Positions 63,255-64,000 of a stretch of DNA of 64,000 bases are shown piece by piece; the stretch's first letter is position 1, and the number at the start of each line of letters is the position of its first letter. This DNA is from Curvibacter lanceolatus ATCC 14669 (GTDB lineage Bacteria > Pseudomonadota > Gammaproteobacteria > Burkholderiales > Burkholderiaceae_C). The stretch is taken from the NCBI RefSeq assembly GCF_000381265.1, contig NZ_KB906254.1:1-64000 (forward strand). The letters run 5' to 3'. Made by a program: the position numbers and the translations under genes. The notes under the pieces were generated by a model. The model was not told the DNA's origin and did not search any database. It saw nothing but the letters and a program-made list of their open reading frames with translations.

Positions 63255-64000
63255 GTGGCCTGCGAGACCTCGCCCGTGTCAGGCACCGACACCTCGCCCA
63301 TCTCGGGTGCCGACACCTCCCCTGCGGCCCAGGCCTTTGCCCCCGCCGAGCGCGAGGCGGTGTACCGCGCCATCCACCAGCGGCGCGACATGCGGCACTT
63401 CAGCGGCGGGCAGGTGGCGCCTGAGTTGCTTCGCCGCCTGCTGGAGGCGGCCCACCACGCGCCCAGCGTCGGCTTCATGCAGCCCTGGCGCTTCATCCGC
63501 ATCAGCCGGCCCGACACCCGGGCGCGGCTGCATGCGCTGGTCGAGGCCGAGCGCGTGCAGACCGCCCAGGCCCTGGGTGTGCGGCAGGAAGAGTTCATGC
63601 GCCTCAAGGTGCAGGGCGTGCTCGACTGCGCCGAGCTGCTGGCGGTGGCGCTGGGCGATGGGCGCGAGCGCCACATCTTCGGGCGCCGCACCCTGCCGCA
63701 GATGGACCTGGCCTCGGCCAGCTGTGCCATCCAGAACCTGTGGTTGGCGGCCCGTGCCGAAGGGCTGGGCCTGGGCTGGGTCTCGATCTTCGATCCGCTG
63801 GCGGTGGCCCGCGTGCTGGGCCTGCCCGAGGGGGCCGAGGTGATCGCGCTGCTGTGCCTGGGCCCGGTCAGTGCCTTTTACGAGCAGCCCATGCTGCAGC
63901 AGGAGCGCTGGGCGCGCCGTGCGGCCCTGGGCGATCTGGTGTTTGACGAGCAATGGGGCCAGCCCAGCGCCTTGTTCGCCGAGGGGCCGGGCCTTGAGTC
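63255..64000 (+). CDS. bluB: 5,6-dimethylbenzimidazole synthase BluB (3' end outside window)
   Basis: The frame starts at GTG 63255, two bases after cobO, and stays open to the window end (248 codons). It matches the nitroreductase-like flavoenzyme BluB that cuts FMNH2 with oxygen to make the lower ligand of B12: YRAIHQRRDMRHFSGGQVAP, HHAPSVGFMQPWRFI, LPQMDLASASCAIQNLWLAA and GLGWVSIFDPLAV. The N-terminus has an extra segment with two near-identical 8-residue repeats (TSPVSGTD, TSPISGAD). It completes the operon with oxygen-dependent lower-ligand synthesis. Confidence 0.93.
   Translation, partial: MACETSPVSGTDTSPISGADTSPAAQAFAPAEREAVYRAIHQRRDMRHFSGGQVAPELLRRLLEAAHHAPSVGFMQPWRFIRISRPDTRARLHALVEAERVQTAQALGVRQEEFMRLKVQGVLDCAELLAVALGDGRERHIFGRRTLPQMDLASASCAIQNLWLAARAEGLGLGWVSIFDPLAVARVLGLPEGAEVIALLCLGPVSAFYEQPMLQQERWARRAALGDLVFDEQWGQPSALFAEGPGLE

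Overview
The window is GC-rich, densely packed DNA from a betaproteobacterium, most likely Burkholderiales close to Comamonadaceae. The order glnA-(small secreted protein)-glnL-glnG, the zapB-like/zapA/6S RNA arrangement, Bug-type periplasmic binding proteins, a TctDE two-component pair and a cbb3 oxidase cluster followed by fnr and hemN all fit that group. This placement is inferred from gene content and remembered protein families; no search was run.

Layout. 1-2600 is the only clearly accessory stretch: the end of an IS3-family element, a decayed fragment resembling the C-terminus of the nearby XRE-cupin regulator, and a class II Fic protein with a repeated heptamer in its promoter. 1.8-3.8 kb is an XRE-cupin regulator divergent from a D-arginine dehydrogenase (dauA) across a perfect palindrome. 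4-13.6 kb holds small unknown proteins, a LysR regulator divergent from a SbtA bicarbonate transporter, PPK2, ZntB, a Tat-exported phosphoesterase and two periplasmic binding proteins without transporters. 13.6-21.7 kb holds TctD/TctE, an RsuA-type pseudouridine synthase and a tightly packed run: beta-propeller protein, NodB-type deacetylase, sterol-desaturase-like enzyme, CysZ-like membrane protein and CinA-like protein.

21.7-26.8 kb is the nitrogen-control operon glnA-x-glnL-glnG, with two NtrC enhancer sites and a sigma-54 promoter readable in the DNA. 27.7-28.4 kb is a tRNA cluster (three tRNA-Gly(GCC), one tRNA-Leu(UAA)). 28.7-38.2 kb holds housekeeping genes: a YgjP-like peptidase, HiPIP, murI, divergent class I and class II fumarases, a YqhA-type membrane protein, acs and a type IV pilin. 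38.2-50.1 kb is a microaerobic respiration module: usp, ccoI, ccoS, ccoNOQP, ccoG, fixH, a small membrane protein, fnr, hemN and a DsbD/TauE-like membrane protein. Three FNR-type palindromes sit exactly in the three key promoter regions. 50.2-54 kb is a translationally coupled HD-GYP/GGDEF-EAL cyclic-di-GMP pair.

54-55.8 kb carries a TauE transporter gene, a 6S RNA gene (not previously an open reading frame), zapA and a zapB-like gene. 55.8 kb to the end is a cobalamin operon: a B12 riboswitch, then btuB-cobB-cobU-btuF-btuC-btuD-cobO-bluB, mostly with overlapping start and stop codons; bluB runs off the window edge. I found no convincing novel defence or biosynthetic system. The most useful non-coding results are the 6S RNA, the riboswitch, the NtrC/sigma-54 and FNR sites, and the Fic and dauA operators.
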